Shown here piece after piece: positions 35,101-43,660 of a stretch of 64,000 nucleotides of DNA; the stretch's first letter is position 1, and each line of letters opens with the position of its first letter. A model generated the notes under the pieces. The model saw nothing but the letters and a program-made list of their open reading frames with translations, was not told where the DNA came from and made no database searches. The position numbers and the translations under genes were made by a program. Origin of the DNA: an uncultured Oscillospiraceae bacterium (GTDB taxonomy: Bacteria > Bacillota > Clostridia > Oscillospirales > Ruminococcaceae); assembly GCA_900547385.1 (NCBI GenBank), contig URGQ01000002.1, forward strand, positions 1 through 64,000, given 5' to 3'.

Positions 35101-37506
35101 TTGAAACACGAATTTAAGGAAATTGAACCGAAGTGGCAAAGAAAGTGGGAAGAAGCCCATGTATTCCATGCCGAAAATGACTACACCAAGCCCAAATACT
35201 ATGCGCTGGTGGAGTTCCCGTATCCTTCCGGTCAGGGACTGCATGTCGGCCATCCGCGTTCCTATACCGCGCTGGATATCGTAGCCAGAAAGCGCCGGAT
35301 GCAGGGCTATAATGTGCTGTACCCCATGGGCTGGGATGCCTTTGGCCTGCCCACCGAAAATTTCGCCATCAAAAACCACATCCACCCGGAGATCGTCACC
35401 GCGCAGAATGTGGCACACTTTAAGGCCCAGCTCAAGAGCCTCGGCCTCTCCTTCGATTGGGACCGGGAGATCAATACCACCGATCCCGGCTACTACAAGT
35501 GGACCCAGTGGATCTTCCTCCAGCTTTTCAAAAAAGGCCTGGCCTACAAAAAGGAGATGTCCGTCAACTGGTGCACCAGCTGCAAGTGCGTGCTAGCCAA
35601 TGAGGAGGTGGTCAACGGCGTGTGCGAGCGCTGCGGCAGCGAGGTCATCCACAAGGTAAAGAGCCAGTGGATGCTGAAGATTACCGCCTACGCCCAGCGC
35701 CTCATTGATGACCTCTCCGATGTCAACTATCTGGAGCGTGTTAAGACCTCCCAGATCAACTGGATCGGCCGCTCCACCGGCGCCGAGGTTGAATTTGATA
35801 CCACCGGCGGCGATAAGCTGATCGTCTATACCACCCGCCCCGATACCCTGTTCGGTGCGACCTACATGGTCATGTCGCCGGAACACCCTTACATCGAAAA
35901 GTGGGCGGACCGCATTACCAATATGGATGCTGTCCGGGAGTATCAGGAGGTCTCCGCCCGCAAGTCCGATTTTGAGCGCACCGAAATGGCCAAAGATAAG
36001 ACCGGCGTGCGGCTGGAGGGCGTGGCGGCTATCAATCCCGTCAATGGCAAAGAGATCCCCATCTTTATTTCCGATTATGTTCTGATGAGCTACGGCACCG
36101 GCGCCATCATGGCGGTACCCGGCCACGATACCCGTGACTGGGAGTTCGCCAAAAAGTTCGGTCTGCCTATCATCGAGGTGGTAAAGGGCGGCGATGTGGA
36201 AAAGGAAGCCTTTACCGATTGCGCTACCGGCATCATGGTCAATTCCGGTTTCCTGGATGGTCTGACCGTGGAGGAAGCCAAAAAGACCATTATCAAGTGG
36301 TTGGAGGAGCAGAAGAAGGGCGAGACCAAGGTCAACTACAAGCTGCGCGACTGGGTATTCTCCCGTCAGCGCTATTGGGGTGAGCCTATCCCGCTGGTGA
36401 ACTGTCCCAAGTGCGGCTGGGTGGCCATCCCCGAAAGCGAGCTGCCCCTGCGCCTGCCGGAGGTGGAAAGCTATGAGCCCACCGATAACGGGGAGTCCCC
36501 GCTGGCCAAGCTGACCGACTGGGTAAAGACAACCTGCCCCTGCTGCGGCGGTCCCGCCGAGCGGGAGACCGATACCATGCCCCAGTGGGCCGGTTCCTCG
36601 TGGTACTTCCTACGCTACTGTGACCCGCACAATGTGAATGCGCTGGCCGCCAAGGAAGCGCTGGACTACTGGATGCCGGTAGACTGGTACAACGGCGGCA
36701 TGGAGCACACCACGCTGCACCTCTTGTACTCCCGCTTCTGGCACAAGTTCCTGTATGATATCGGTGTTGTTTCCTGTAAGGAGCCCTATGCCAAACGCAC
36801 CAGCCACGGCATGATCCTAGGCGAAAACGGCGAAAAGATGAGCAAATCCCGCGGCAATGTGGTGAATCCCGATGATGTGGTGGACCAGTACGGTGCCGAT
36901 ACCCTGAGAATGTACGAGATGTTCATCGGCGACTTTGAAAAGACCGCCCCCTGGAACACCTCCTCCATCAAGGGCAGCAAGCGCTTCCTGGAGCGTGTGG
37001 CCGCCCTCACCGATATGATGACCCCCGAGGAAGGCTATTCCCCCGAGCTGGAGGGCAGCTTCCACAAGATGATCAAAAAGGTCAGCGAGGATATCGAGGG
37101 CCTCAAGTGCAATACCGCCATTGCTGCCATGATGAGCGTGCTGAATGAAATTTACGATAAAGGCAGCGTCACCCGCGGCGAGCTGATGACCTTCATCACC
37201 CTGCTCAATCCCTTCGCCCCCCATCTCACCGAGGAGATCAACGAAGTGCTGGGCAACAGGGAAATGCTGGCACGGGCCAAGTGGCCGGAGTACGACCCCG
37301 CCAAATGCGTGGATGCCGCCGTGGAGATCGCGGTGCAGGTCAGCGGCAAGATCAAGGCCCGCCTTATGATTCCCACCGACAGCACCGAGGAAGCGGTAAA
37401 GGCGCTGGTAATGGCCGATGCCAATGTGCAGGCTGCTTTGGCTGGCAAGACCGTCATCAAGGAAATATATGTGAAGGGTAAGCTTTACAATATCGTGGCA
37501 AAATAA
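35101..37506 (+). CDS. leuS: leucyl-tRNA synthetase
   Basis: Charges tRNA-Leu. The 801-residue class I enzyme has the HIGH motif as HVGH (residues 48-51), a zinc-ribbon insertion (WCTSCKCVLANEEV..CERCGSEV), a CP1 editing domain (TTRPDTLFGATYMV, YGTGAIMAVPGHDTRDWEFA), a second cysteine cluster (CPKCGW, CPCCGGPAERE), the KMSKS loop (579-583) and the anticodon-binding domain. Translation starts with TTG at 35101 after GGGAGGA. No T-box is visible in the 48-base gap, so it appears to be expressed with the upstream operon. Confidence 0.98.
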   Translation: MKHEFKEIEPKWQRKWEEAHVFHAENDYTKPKYYALVEFPYPSGQGLHVGHPRSYTALDIVARKRRMQGYNVLYPMGWDAFGLPTENFAIKNHIHPEIVTAQNVAHFKAQLKSLGLSFDWDREINTTDPGYYKWTQWIFLQLFKKGLAYKKEMSVNWCTSCKCVLANEEVVNGVCERCGSEVIHKVKSQWMLKITAYAQRLIDDLSDVNYLERVKTSQINWIGRSTGAEVEFDTTGGDKLIVYTTRPDTLFGATYMVMSPEHPYIEKWADRITNMDAVREYQEVSARKSDFERTEMAKDKTGVRLEGVAAINPVNGKEIPIFISDYVLMSYGTGAIMAVPGHDTRDWEFAKKFGLPIIEVVKGGDVEKEAFTDCATGIMVNSGFLDGLTVEEAKKTIIKWLEEQKKGETKVNYKLRDWVFSRQRYWGEPIPLVNCPKCGWVAIPESELPLRLPEVESYEPTDNGESPLAKLTDWVKTTCPCCGGPAERETDTMPQWAGSSWYFLRYCDPHNVNALAAKEALDYWMPVDWYNGGMEHTTLHLLYSRFWHKFLYDIGVVSCKEPYAKRTSHGMILGENGEKMSKSRGNVVNPDDVVDQYGADTLRMYEMFIGDFEKTAPWNTSSIKGSKRFLERVAALTDMMTPEEGYSPELEGSFHKMIKKVSEDIEGLKCNTAIAAMMSVLNEIYDKGSVTRGELMTFITLLNPFAPHLTEEINEVLGNREMLARAKWPEYDPAKCVDAAVEIAVQVSGKIKARLMIPTDSTEEAVKALVMADANVQAALAGKTVIKEIYVKGKLYNIVAK

Positions 37507-37538
37507 TAAATTGAAGGGCCTTGTTCAATAAAAATCTC

Positions 37539-37568
37539 TTGACATAGTAAAATGCCTTATTGTATAAT
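37539..37568 (+). promoter_or_regulatory. strong promoter of rpsU
   Basis: Perfect -35 TTGACA (37539-37544) and perfect -10 TATAAT (37563-37568) with an 18-base spacer, 62 bases before the rpsU start. Confidence 0.88.
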
Positions 37569-37630
37569 CTATGTGTTATCCTGTTATTAGGATATAACTC
37601 CAGCCGTAGGGCGTAGGGAGGGAATAGTAA

Positions 37631-37807
37631 ATGGCAGAGATCAGAGTAAAAGATAACGAGTCGCTGGATAGTGCTCTCAGACGGTTTAAGCGTTCCTGCG
37701 CTAGATCTGGCGTTCTGGCGGAAGTCCGCAAGCGTGAGCATTATGAGAAACCTTCCGTTAAGCGCAAGAAAAAGTCCGAGGCTGCTCGTAAGCGCAAGTA
37801 CAAGTAA
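37631..37807 (+). CDS. rpsU: 30S ribosomal protein S21
   Basis: A 58-residue basic protein: MAEIRVKDNESLDSALRRFK at the N-terminus and a Lys/Arg-rich tail ending KRKYK, typical of S21. S21 helps 30S subunits pair with mRNA leaders. GGGAGGG lies upstream. It is monocistronic, with a consensus promoter and its own terminator. Confidence 0.97.
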   Translation: MAEIRVKDNESLDSALRRFKRSCARSGVLAEVRKREHYEKPSVKRKKKSEAARKRKYK

Positions 37808-37833
37808 TCTTGATCTTTATTGCAACCGGAATA

Positions 37834-37866
37834 AAGGCAGATGGGTTTATCCTCGTCTGCCTTTTC
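37834..37866 (+). terminator. Rho-independent terminator after rpsU
   Basis: AAGGCAGA pairs with TCTGCCTT around an internal GG..CC extension, ending in TTTTCC. Confidence 0.8.
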
Positions 37867-37923
37867 CATTTGCACAAATCGGGGAAAGAGCGGGAAATGG
37901 GGCTTTCTTTTCCCCACTCAAGT

Positions 37924-37932
37924 TGCTATAAT
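37924..37932 (+). promoter_or_regulatory. extended -10 promoter of yqeG
   Basis: TGCTATAAT is an extended -10 (TG-N-TATAAT); the region 17 bases upstream reads TTTCTT, a poor -35. The yqeG start follows 32 bases later. Confidence 0.6.
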
Positions 37933-37964
37933 AGAGCCGAACCAACCGAAAGGAGCGTGAGCCC

Positions 37965-38474
37965 TTGCCGCTTTTGACCCCGCAATACGATTTCCACCGC
38001 ATCGAGGAGATCCCAACGGATTTTTTTATCCGGCATGGCATCCGTGCTCTGCTCTTGGATGTGGATAACACCCTGACCGGTGATAACAGCCAGGAAATAA
38101 AGCCGGAGGTGATGGACTGGCTGGAGCGCCAGCGGGCGGCCGGGCTGCGCCTTTTTGTCATCTCCAATAATCACGAGCTGCGGGTCGCGCCCTTTGCCAA
38201 TCGCCTGGGGCTGGGCTACATTGCCGATGCCGCCAAACCCAAAAAGAAGGTGGCCCTGGCCAAGATGAAGGAGTTTGGCGTCAGCCCGCGGCAGACCGCC
38301 CTCATCGGGGATCAGCTCTTTACCGATATCCTGTGCGGCAACCTGTGCGGCTGCGTCACCATTCTGGTGGAGCCCTACGCCGAAGAAGGCTACGGCCTGT
38401 ACCGCATCAAGCGTCCGCTGGAAAAACCGCTGCTGCGCCTTTACCACCGCCGCAAAAGGAGGAATGCCGAATGA
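37965..38474 (+). CDS. yqeG: YqeG-type HAD (IIIA) phosphatase
   Basis: The 169-residue protein has the HAD nucleophile motif LLLDVDNTLTGD (about 24-35), the threonine/serine motif FVISNNHE, the lysine region KPKKKVALAKMKEFG and the acidic motif IGDQLFTDI. YqeG is a conserved Firmicutes phosphatase, often found before aroE or yqeH; its substrate (a phosphatidylglycerophosphate-like lipid has been suggested for eukaryotic relatives) is not settled. TTG start after GAAAGGAG. It overlaps the next gene by ATGA. Confidence 0.92.
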   Translation: MPLLTPQYDFHRIEEIPTDFFIRHGIRALLLDVDNTLTGDNSQEIKPEVMDWLERQRAAGLRLFVISNNHELRVAPFANRLGLGYIADAAKPKKKVALAKMKEFGVSPRQTALIGDQLFTDILCGNLCGCVTILVEPYAEEGYGLYRIKRPLEKPLLRLYHRRKRRNAE

Positions 38475-39340
38475 TAAGAATAGGGCCTGCCGGGAACAGT
38501 GAAAGCTTTACCGCCATGGGCTATAAATCCACCCCGCAGATCCCGGAATACCTGGAAAAGATGGGCCTGAATGCCTACGAATACCAGTGCGGCCGCGGGG
38601 TGCGTATCAATCGTGAAGGCGTACTGAAGCTGAAGGCCGGCTGCGAGGCGCGGGATATCCAGCTTTCGCTGCACGCGCCGTATTATATCTCCCTTTCCAG
38701 CGTGGAGGAAGAAAAGCGTCAGAACAGCATCAAGTACATTCTGGAATCCGCCGAAGCCGCCGACCTGATGGGCGCTCGCCGCATTGTGGTCCACTCCGGC
38801 TCCTGTGCCAAGATCAGCCGGGAGGAGGCGCTTTCCCTTGCGGGAGAGACCTTAAAGCAGGCGCTGGTAGCGCTGGATGAGGCCCACCTGGGGCATATCA
38901 TCGTCTGCCCGGAGGTTATGGGCAAGTTTAACCAGCTGGGCACGCTGGAGGAGGTCATGGAGCTGTGCAAGCTGGATGACCGCCTGCTGCCCTGCATCGA
39001 TTTCGGCCACCTCAATGCCCGCACGCTGGGCAGCATCCGCGGGGCGGAGGACTACGAGCACATTTTGCTGACCATGAAAAATGAGATAGGGGAGCAGCGC
39101 ATGAAGTGCTTCCATTCCCATTTTTCTCAGATAGAGTACACCGAAAACGGCGGGGAAAAACGCCACCTCACCTTTGCCGATACCACCTACGGCCCCTACT
39201 TTGCGCCGTTGGCAGAGGTGCTGGTCAAGTACGACAGCCAGCCCACCATCATCTGTGAATCGGCTGGAACCCAGGCGGAGGACGCCGCCACCATGAGAGA
39301 TCTTTATAACCAAGCCGCAGAAAGGAAGAATCAAGCATGA
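38471..39340 (+). CDS. endonuclease IV-like TIM-barrel protein
   Basis: The 289-residue protein is an AP-endonuclease-2-family TIM barrel. Candidate metal ligands appear in LSLHAPYY, IVVHSGS, VCPEVMGK, CIDFGHLNAR, CFHSHFS and ICESAG, matching the order of the zinc ligands of Nfo, although the loops differ (for example PEVMGK instead of ENTAGQG). Function could be AP-site repair, or isomerase/endonuclease activity of another subfamily. Start at MIRIGPAG is fixed by AAAGGAGG and the ATGA overlap with yqeG; it overlaps the M24 gene by 4 bases. Confidence 0.85.
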   Translation: MIRIGPAGNSESFTAMGYKSTPQIPEYLEKMGLNAYEYQCGRGVRINREGVLKLKAGCEARDIQLSLHAPYYISLSSVEEEKRQNSIKYILESAEAADLMGARRIVVHSGSCAKISREEALSLAGETLKQALVALDEAHLGHIIVCPEVMGKFNQLGTLEEVMELCKLDDRLLPCIDFGHLNARTLGSIRGAEDYEHILLTMKNEIGEQRMKCFHSHFSQIEYTENGGEKRHLTFADTTYGPYFAPLAEVLVKYDSQPTIICESAGTQAEDAATMRDLYNQAAERKNQA

Positions 39341-40410
39341 ACCGCATTGAAAAACTGATGAAAGCCCTGCCGGAGGGGGCCGATGCCGCTCTCATCACCT
39401 CCGATGTGAACCGCCGCTACTTTACCGGACTGGGCTCCACCGCCGGCACACTGCTGGCGTTCCGGGATGCTGCCTACTTCATCATTGATTTCCGCTATAT
39501 CGAGGTCGCCAAGGCCACCGTCACCGGGGCCGAGGTCATCCTGCAGGATAAGCTGTACGACCAGCTGGGCGAGCTGCTGAAGAAGCACGGCGCCAAAACG
39601 GTAGCCATCGAAACCGACTACATCACCGTGGGCAGCCTGGAGCAGTACCGTTCCCGTCTGCCGCAGGTGGAGTTCCTCACCGCCGCCGCCCTCAATGATA
39701 AGATTCTGGAGATGCGCTCCCTCAAGGACGAGGAGGAGATCGCCGCCATCCGCAAGGCGCAAAGCATCACCGATGCCGCCTTCCTGGAGATCCTCGATTT
39801 CATCAAGCCCGGCAAGACCGAAAAAGAGGTTGCCGCCTACCTGGAATACTGCATGCGCCGTCTGGGCGCGGATGGCCTTGCCTTTGAGACCATTGCCGCC
39901 GGCGGTCCCAATTCCGCTAAGCCCCACGCCGTCCCCGGCGACCGTCCCCTGCGGCAGGGCGACTTCTTCACTATGGATTACGGCGCCTACTGGGGCGGCT
40001 ACTGCTCCGATATGACCCGTACCGTTGCCATCGGCGAGCCGACCGAGGAGATGCGCCGCGTGTATGATACCGTCCTGGCCGCCCAGCTCCTCGGCATCGA
40101 AAAGGCCGTCGTGGGCGCTTCCTGCCGCGCCGTGGATGCCGCCGCCCGTGAGCTCATCTACAATGCCGGCTATGAGGGCTGCTTCGGCCACAGCCTGGGC
40201 CATTCCGTCGGCATCGAGATCCACGAAATGCCCGGCTTTTCTCCCTCCATCGCCCCGGAGACCACCGCCAAGGAGGGCATGGTCATCACCGTGGAACCCG
40301 GCATCTACCTGGAGGGCCGCTTCGGCGTCCGCATCGAGGATATGGTTTGGCTTGCCCCGGATGGCACAAAAGATTTGACAAACAGCCCCAAAGAGCTCAT
40401 TATCCTGTGA
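39337..40410 (+). CDS. M24 family Xaa-Pro aminopeptidase
   Basis: The 357-residue protein has an N-terminal creatinase-like domain (1-125) and the pita-bread metallopeptidase domain. Two-metal ligands appear in order: the two Asp in FTMDYGAYWGGYCSDMTRT, His in FGHSLGHSVG, Glu in VITVEPGIYLEG and Glu in VRIEDMV. Such enzymes remove N-terminal residues before proline. It lies directly before efp, a common Firmicutes pairing, but efp has its own promoter. Confidence 0.95.
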   Translation: MNRIEKLMKALPEGADAALITSDVNRRYFTGLGSTAGTLLAFRDAAYFIIDFRYIEVAKATVTGAEVILQDKLYDQLGELLKKHGAKTVAIETDYITVGSLEQYRSRLPQVEFLTAAALNDKILEMRSLKDEEEIAAIRKAQSITDAAFLEILDFIKPGKTEKEVAAYLEYCMRRLGADGLAFETIAAGGPNSAKPHAVPGDRPLRQGDFFTMDYGAYWGGYCSDMTRTVAIGEPTEEMRRVYDTVLAAQLLGIEKAVVGASCRAVDAAARELIYNAGYEGCFGHSLGHSVGIEIHEMPGFSPSIAPETTAKEGMVITVEPGIYLEGRFGVRIEDMVWLAPDGTKDLTNSPKELIIL

Positions 40411-40417
40411 AAAACCC

Positions 40418-40447
40418 TTGCATTTATGCACCGGTATATGTTAAAAT
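40418..40447 (+). promoter_or_regulatory. promoter of efp
   Basis: TTGCAT (40418-40423), 18 bases, TAAAAT (40442-40447), 44 bases before the efp start. Confidence 0.6.
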
Positions 40448-40491
40448 CAGATAGTTAAATCCGTACATTATATCCTGGAGGTTTTTGTATT

Positions 40492-41049
40492 ATGGTAAGT
40501 GCAGGCGATTTTCGCAATGGTGTGACCTTTGATATGGATGGCAATGTCTATCAGATCATCGAGTTCCAGCATGTTAAACCCGGCAAGGGCGCCGCTTTTG
40601 TCCGCACCAAGATCCGCAATGTGATCACCGGTGCTGTCACCGAGCGCACCTTCAACCCCTCTGATAAGTACCCGACCGCCTATATCGAGAGAAAGGATAT
40701 GGAATATCTGTATTCCGATGGTGACCTGTACTATTTCATGGATCAGGAGACCTACGAGAATATCCCGATCAACAAGAGCATTCTCAGCGACAACTTCAAG
40801 TTCGTCAAGGAGAACACCGTCTGCAAGATCCTTTCCTACAAGGGCAGCGTGTTCGGCGTAGAGCCTCCCTTCTTCATGGAGCTGGAGGTCACCAAGACCG
40901 ATCCCGGCTTTGCCGGCAATACCGCCACCAATACCCTCAAGCCCGCCACCCTGGAAACCGGCGCCGAGATCAAGGTACCCCTGTTCATCAATGAGGGCGA
41001 TATGATCCGTGTGGATACCAGAACCGGCGAGTACATGGAAAGAGCGTAA
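40492..41049 (+). CDS. efp: translation elongation factor P
   Basis: EF-P rescues ribosomes stalled at consecutive prolines. The 185-residue protein has domain I with the functional loop KPGKGAAF (Lys32 at the tip) and the C-terminal ETGAEIKVPLFINEGDMIRVDTRTGEYMERA. No EpmA, EarP or YmfI homologue is seen in the window, so the modification state is unknown. CTGGAGG precedes the ATG. Confidence 0.98.
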   Translation: MVSAGDFRNGVTFDMDGNVYQIIEFQHVKPGKGAAFVRTKIRNVITGAVTERTFNPSDKYPTAYIERKDMEYLYSDGDLYYFMDQETYENIPINKSILSDNFKFVKENTVCKILSYKGSVFGVEPPFFMELEVTKTDPGFAGNTATNTLKPATLETGAEIKVPLFINEGDMIRVDTRTGEYMERA

Positions 41050-41107
41050 ATCTCATTTTACGCCGGTTGTCATTATCTACACCCATACCATAAGGGAGGT
41101 TACAAAA

Positions 41108-41587
41108 ATGACTGTTATTGAAAAAGTTGCTTATCTGCGCGGCCTGGCCGATGGCCTCAAGCTGACCGATACCACTGCCGAAGGCAAAGTTCTGCTCAAT
41201 GTCATCGAGGTGCTGGATGACCTGGCGCTCTCCGTTACCGATCTGGAGGATGCGGTAGAGGAGCTGGGCGAAGTCGTCGATGCCATCGATGATGATCTGC
41301 AGGATGTGGAAGACGCCCTGTATGAGGAAGACGATGAGGATGAGGACTACGACTTTGATGAGGACGATGATTATGGTCTGGATGACTATGATGAGTTCGA
41401 TGATGAGGACGAGCCCCTGTACGAAGTAAAGTGCCCCACCTGCGGCGATACCATCTGCGTGGATGAAAGCATGCTGTGCGAAGGGGAGATCGACTGCCCC
41501 AACTGCGGCGAAAAGCTGGAGTTCGATCTGGATGACCTGGATTGCGAAGGCGACTGCGAAGGCTGCACCGGCTGCGATCTGGATTGA
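41108..41587 (+). CDS. acidic CD1247-type protein with C-terminal zinc ribbon
   Basis: The 159-residue protein has a conserved N-terminal helical part (MTVIEKVAYLRGLADGLKL, to about residue 60), typical of the CD1247 N-terminal domain found in Clostridia. An extremely acidic linker follows (about 70-100, mostly Asp and Glu with Tyr), then a CPTCGDTI..CPNCGEKL zinc ribbon and a Cys/Asp-rich tail. Function unknown. AAGGGAGGT lies before the ATG; the longer frame from 41009 overlaps efp and is rejected. It is likely co-transcribed with efp and ends at a strong terminator. Confidence 0.88.
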   Translation: MTVIEKVAYLRGLADGLKLTDTTAEGKVLLNVIEVLDDLALSVTDLEDAVEELGEVVDAIDDDLQDVEDALYEEDDEDEDYDFDEDDDYGLDDYDEFDDEDEPLYEVKCPTCGDTICVDESMLCEGEIDCPNCGEKLEFDLDDLDCEGDCEGCTGCDLD

Positions 41588-41610
41588 CCTTCCGAGATAA
41601 TCCATACATC

Positions 41611-41651
41611 AACTGGTGAAGTATGAGGCATTTGTACTTCACCAGTTTTTT
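41611..41651 (+). terminator. Rho-independent terminator
   Basis: AACTGGTGAAGTA pairs perfectly with TACTTCACCAGTT over 13 bp with an 11-base loop, followed by a T-run. Confidence 0.95.
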
Positions 41652-41739
41652 GTCAGACGCCGTTACCGCTTTCAGCATTAGTTATAACTAAAATGATATT
41701 TTTTTATTAAAATTCGGCGGTAAAATAGCGGCTTTTTGG

Positions 41740-41768
41740 TTGAAATTACACCCAAAAGCAACTAAAAT
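41740..41768 (+). promoter_or_regulatory. promoter of the Gx transporter-rnf unit
   Basis: TTGAAA (41740-41745), 17 bases, TAAAAT (41763-41768), 28 bases before the start codon. The local AT-rich block supports it. Confidence 0.68.
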
Positions 41769-41796
41769 AAATGATGTACCACTATGGGAGAAGCAA

Positions 41797-42321
41797 ATGG
41801 CAGCACAGAACCGTAACTGCAAAGTAAAAAGACTGGCTTTGATGGGCCTTTTGTTCGCGCTGGCCATGGCACTCAGCTTCCTGGAGTCGCTGCTGCCCGC
41901 TTTGCCCATGCTGCCGCCGGGCATCCGGCTGGGCCTTTCCAATATCGTCACCATGTACGCCCTGTTTGCGCTGGGGCCGGTCAGCGGCTACACCATCGCG
42001 GTGCTCAAGTCCCTGTTTGTGCTGCTTACCCGCGGGGCGGTGGCCGCCGCCATGAGCGCGTCCGGCGGTGTTGCCTCGGTCACGGTCATGCTGCTGCTCA
42101 GCCTGCTGCCGGGCATTCGCCGGCAGTATCTGCTGCTCAGCGTTTTCGGCGGCGCGGCGCACAATGTGGGCCAGCTCATCGCGGCCCGGTTCATCATCAG
42201 CAATCAATATGTTTGGTACTACTTGCCGGTTCTTTTAGCGGCGGGACTGCTCATGGGCGCCATCACCGGGATGGCTCTGCGGGTTGTCATGCCCTATCTG
42301 GACCGCTTAAGCCTAAAATAA
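41797..42321 (+). CDS. Gx transporter family membrane protein (PF07456, often labelled heptaprenyl diphosphate synthase component I)
   Basis: The 174-residue product has about five membrane segments and the family blocks ALSFLESLLPALPMLPPGIRLGLSN, ALGPVSGYTIAVLKSLFV and SASGGVASVTVMLLLS. Despite the old label, the family is membrane-embedded and related to ECF-type S components, and it commonly lies beside rnf or flavin-dependent genes. GGGAGAA places the start at 41797; an upstream in-frame TTG is the -35 element. It is 19 bases before rnfC. Confidence 0.88.
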   Translation: MAAQNRNCKVKRLALMGLLFALAMALSFLESLLPALPMLPPGIRLGLSNIVTMYALFALGPVSGYTIAVLKSLFVLLTRGAVAAAMSASGGVASVTVMLLLSLLPGIRRQYLLLSVFGGAAHNVGQLIAARFIISNQYVWYYLPVLLAAGLLMGAITGMALRVVMPYLDRLSLK

Positions 42322-42340
42322 ACAATTAGGAGGGATACCT

Positions 42341-43642
42341 GTGGCTATGTTCCATTCGCTTCCCAGCATCCATGTGAAGCACCAAAAGAACACAGCCGAG
42401 TTGGAAAGCGTGATCATGCCGGTCCCGGCAGAGGTCACTATTTCCATGTCTCAGCACATCGGCGCCCCCTGCAAGCCTGTCGTAAAGGTTGGCGATACCG
42501 TCAAGGTCGGCCAGCTCATCGGCGATAGTGAAGCGGCGGTTTCGGCACCGATCCATTCCAGCGTATCGGGTAAGGTCAAGGCCATCGAGCAGATCTTCAA
42601 TGCCCGCGGCGCCAAATCGGAAGCCATTGTCATCACCACCGATGGCGAGCAGACCATCGATGAGACCCTCACTCCGCCCGCCATCGGCGCGGAGCTGGAG
42701 GATGTTCTGGTGGCGGCGCGTGCCTGCGGCCTGATGGGTCTGGGCGGCGCGGGATTCCCCACCAGCGTCAAGCTGGCCGGCCTGAAGAGCGCAGCCATCG
42801 ATACCCTTGTCATCAATGGTGCCGAGTGCGAACCCTACCTCACCTGCGATTACCGCATCATGCTGGAAAAGACCGACCTGCTGCTGGAGGGCGCAGAGCT
42901 CATTCTGCGCCATATGCCGGGCGGCCGCGCGGTCATCGGCATCGAAAATAACAAGCCCAAGGCCATTGAGAAGATCAAGGCCGACGCCGCGGCGAAGGGC
43001 AGCAAGCTGGAGGTGCTGGAGCTCAAATCCCGCTACCCCCAGGGCGCCGAAAAGGTTATCGTTTACGAGGCCACCGGCCGTGTCATCCCGGAGGGCAAGC
43101 TCCCCAGTGATGTCGGCGTGCTGGTCATGAATGTCGGCACTGTCATCAAGCTGGCGGAGTATGTCAAGACCGGCCTGCCGCTCACCAGCCGTATGGTCAC
43201 GGTGGATGGCGGCGCGGTAGCCGAGCCGAAGAATGTCTGGGTCCCCATCGGCACCAAGCTGGAGGACATCATCAATTTCTGCGGCGGCTACAAGGGCGAT
43301 CCGGCCGAGATCATCCTGGGCGGCCCCATGATGGGCACCTCCTGCCGGGATGACCAGACCCCCCTCAGCAAGACCAATAACGGCCTTCTGGTCTTTAATG
43401 AAAAGGAAGCCAAAATGGCGGCCGAGACCGCCTGTATCCGCTGCGGCCGCTGTCTGCGGGCCTGCCCGCTCAGCCTCAGCCCCGCGGCGCTGGATCGCGC
43501 CTATCATGCCGAGGATACGGAAGCGCTCAAGGCGCTGCATGTCAACCTGTGCATGGAATGCGGCTGCTGTGCCTATGTATGTCCTGCCAAGCGCCATCTG
43601 GTGGCCTATAACCAGCTGGGCAAGCAGCTGATAAGAAAGTAA
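42341..43642 (+). CDS. rnfC: Rnf electron transport complex subunit C
   Basis: RnfC is the peripheral NADH- and FMN-binding subunit. The 433-residue protein has an N-terminal barrel-sandwich region (VKVGDTVKVGQLIGD, APIHSSVSGKV), the glycine-rich GLMGLGGAGFPTSVKL loop, NGAECEPYLTCDYRIM and two C-terminal 4Fe-4S motifs (CIRCGRCLRACP and CMECGCCAYVCP). GTG start at 42341 after TTAGGAGGG. It begins the rnfCDGEAB operon, tightly spaced throughout. Confidence 0.97.
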   Translation: MAMFHSLPSIHVKHQKNTAELESVIMPVPAEVTISMSQHIGAPCKPVVKVGDTVKVGQLIGDSEAAVSAPIHSSVSGKVKAIEQIFNARGAKSEAIVITTDGEQTIDETLTPPAIGAELEDVLVAARACGLMGLGGAGFPTSVKLAGLKSAAIDTLVINGAECEPYLTCDYRIMLEKTDLLLEGAELILRHMPGGRAVIGIENNKPKAIEKIKADAAAKGSKLEVLELKSRYPQGAEKVIVYEATGRVIPEGKLPSDVGVLVMNVGTVIKLAEYVKTGLPLTSRMVTVDGGAVAEPKNVWVPIGTKLEDIINFCGGYKGDPAEIILGGPMMGTSCRDDQTPLSKTNNGLLVFNEKEAKMAAETACIRCGRCLRACPLSLSPAALDRAYHAEDTEALKALHVNLCMECGCCAYVCPAKRHLVAYNQLGKQLIRK

Positions 43643-43660
43643 GAGGGAGGGGAGTAGAAT

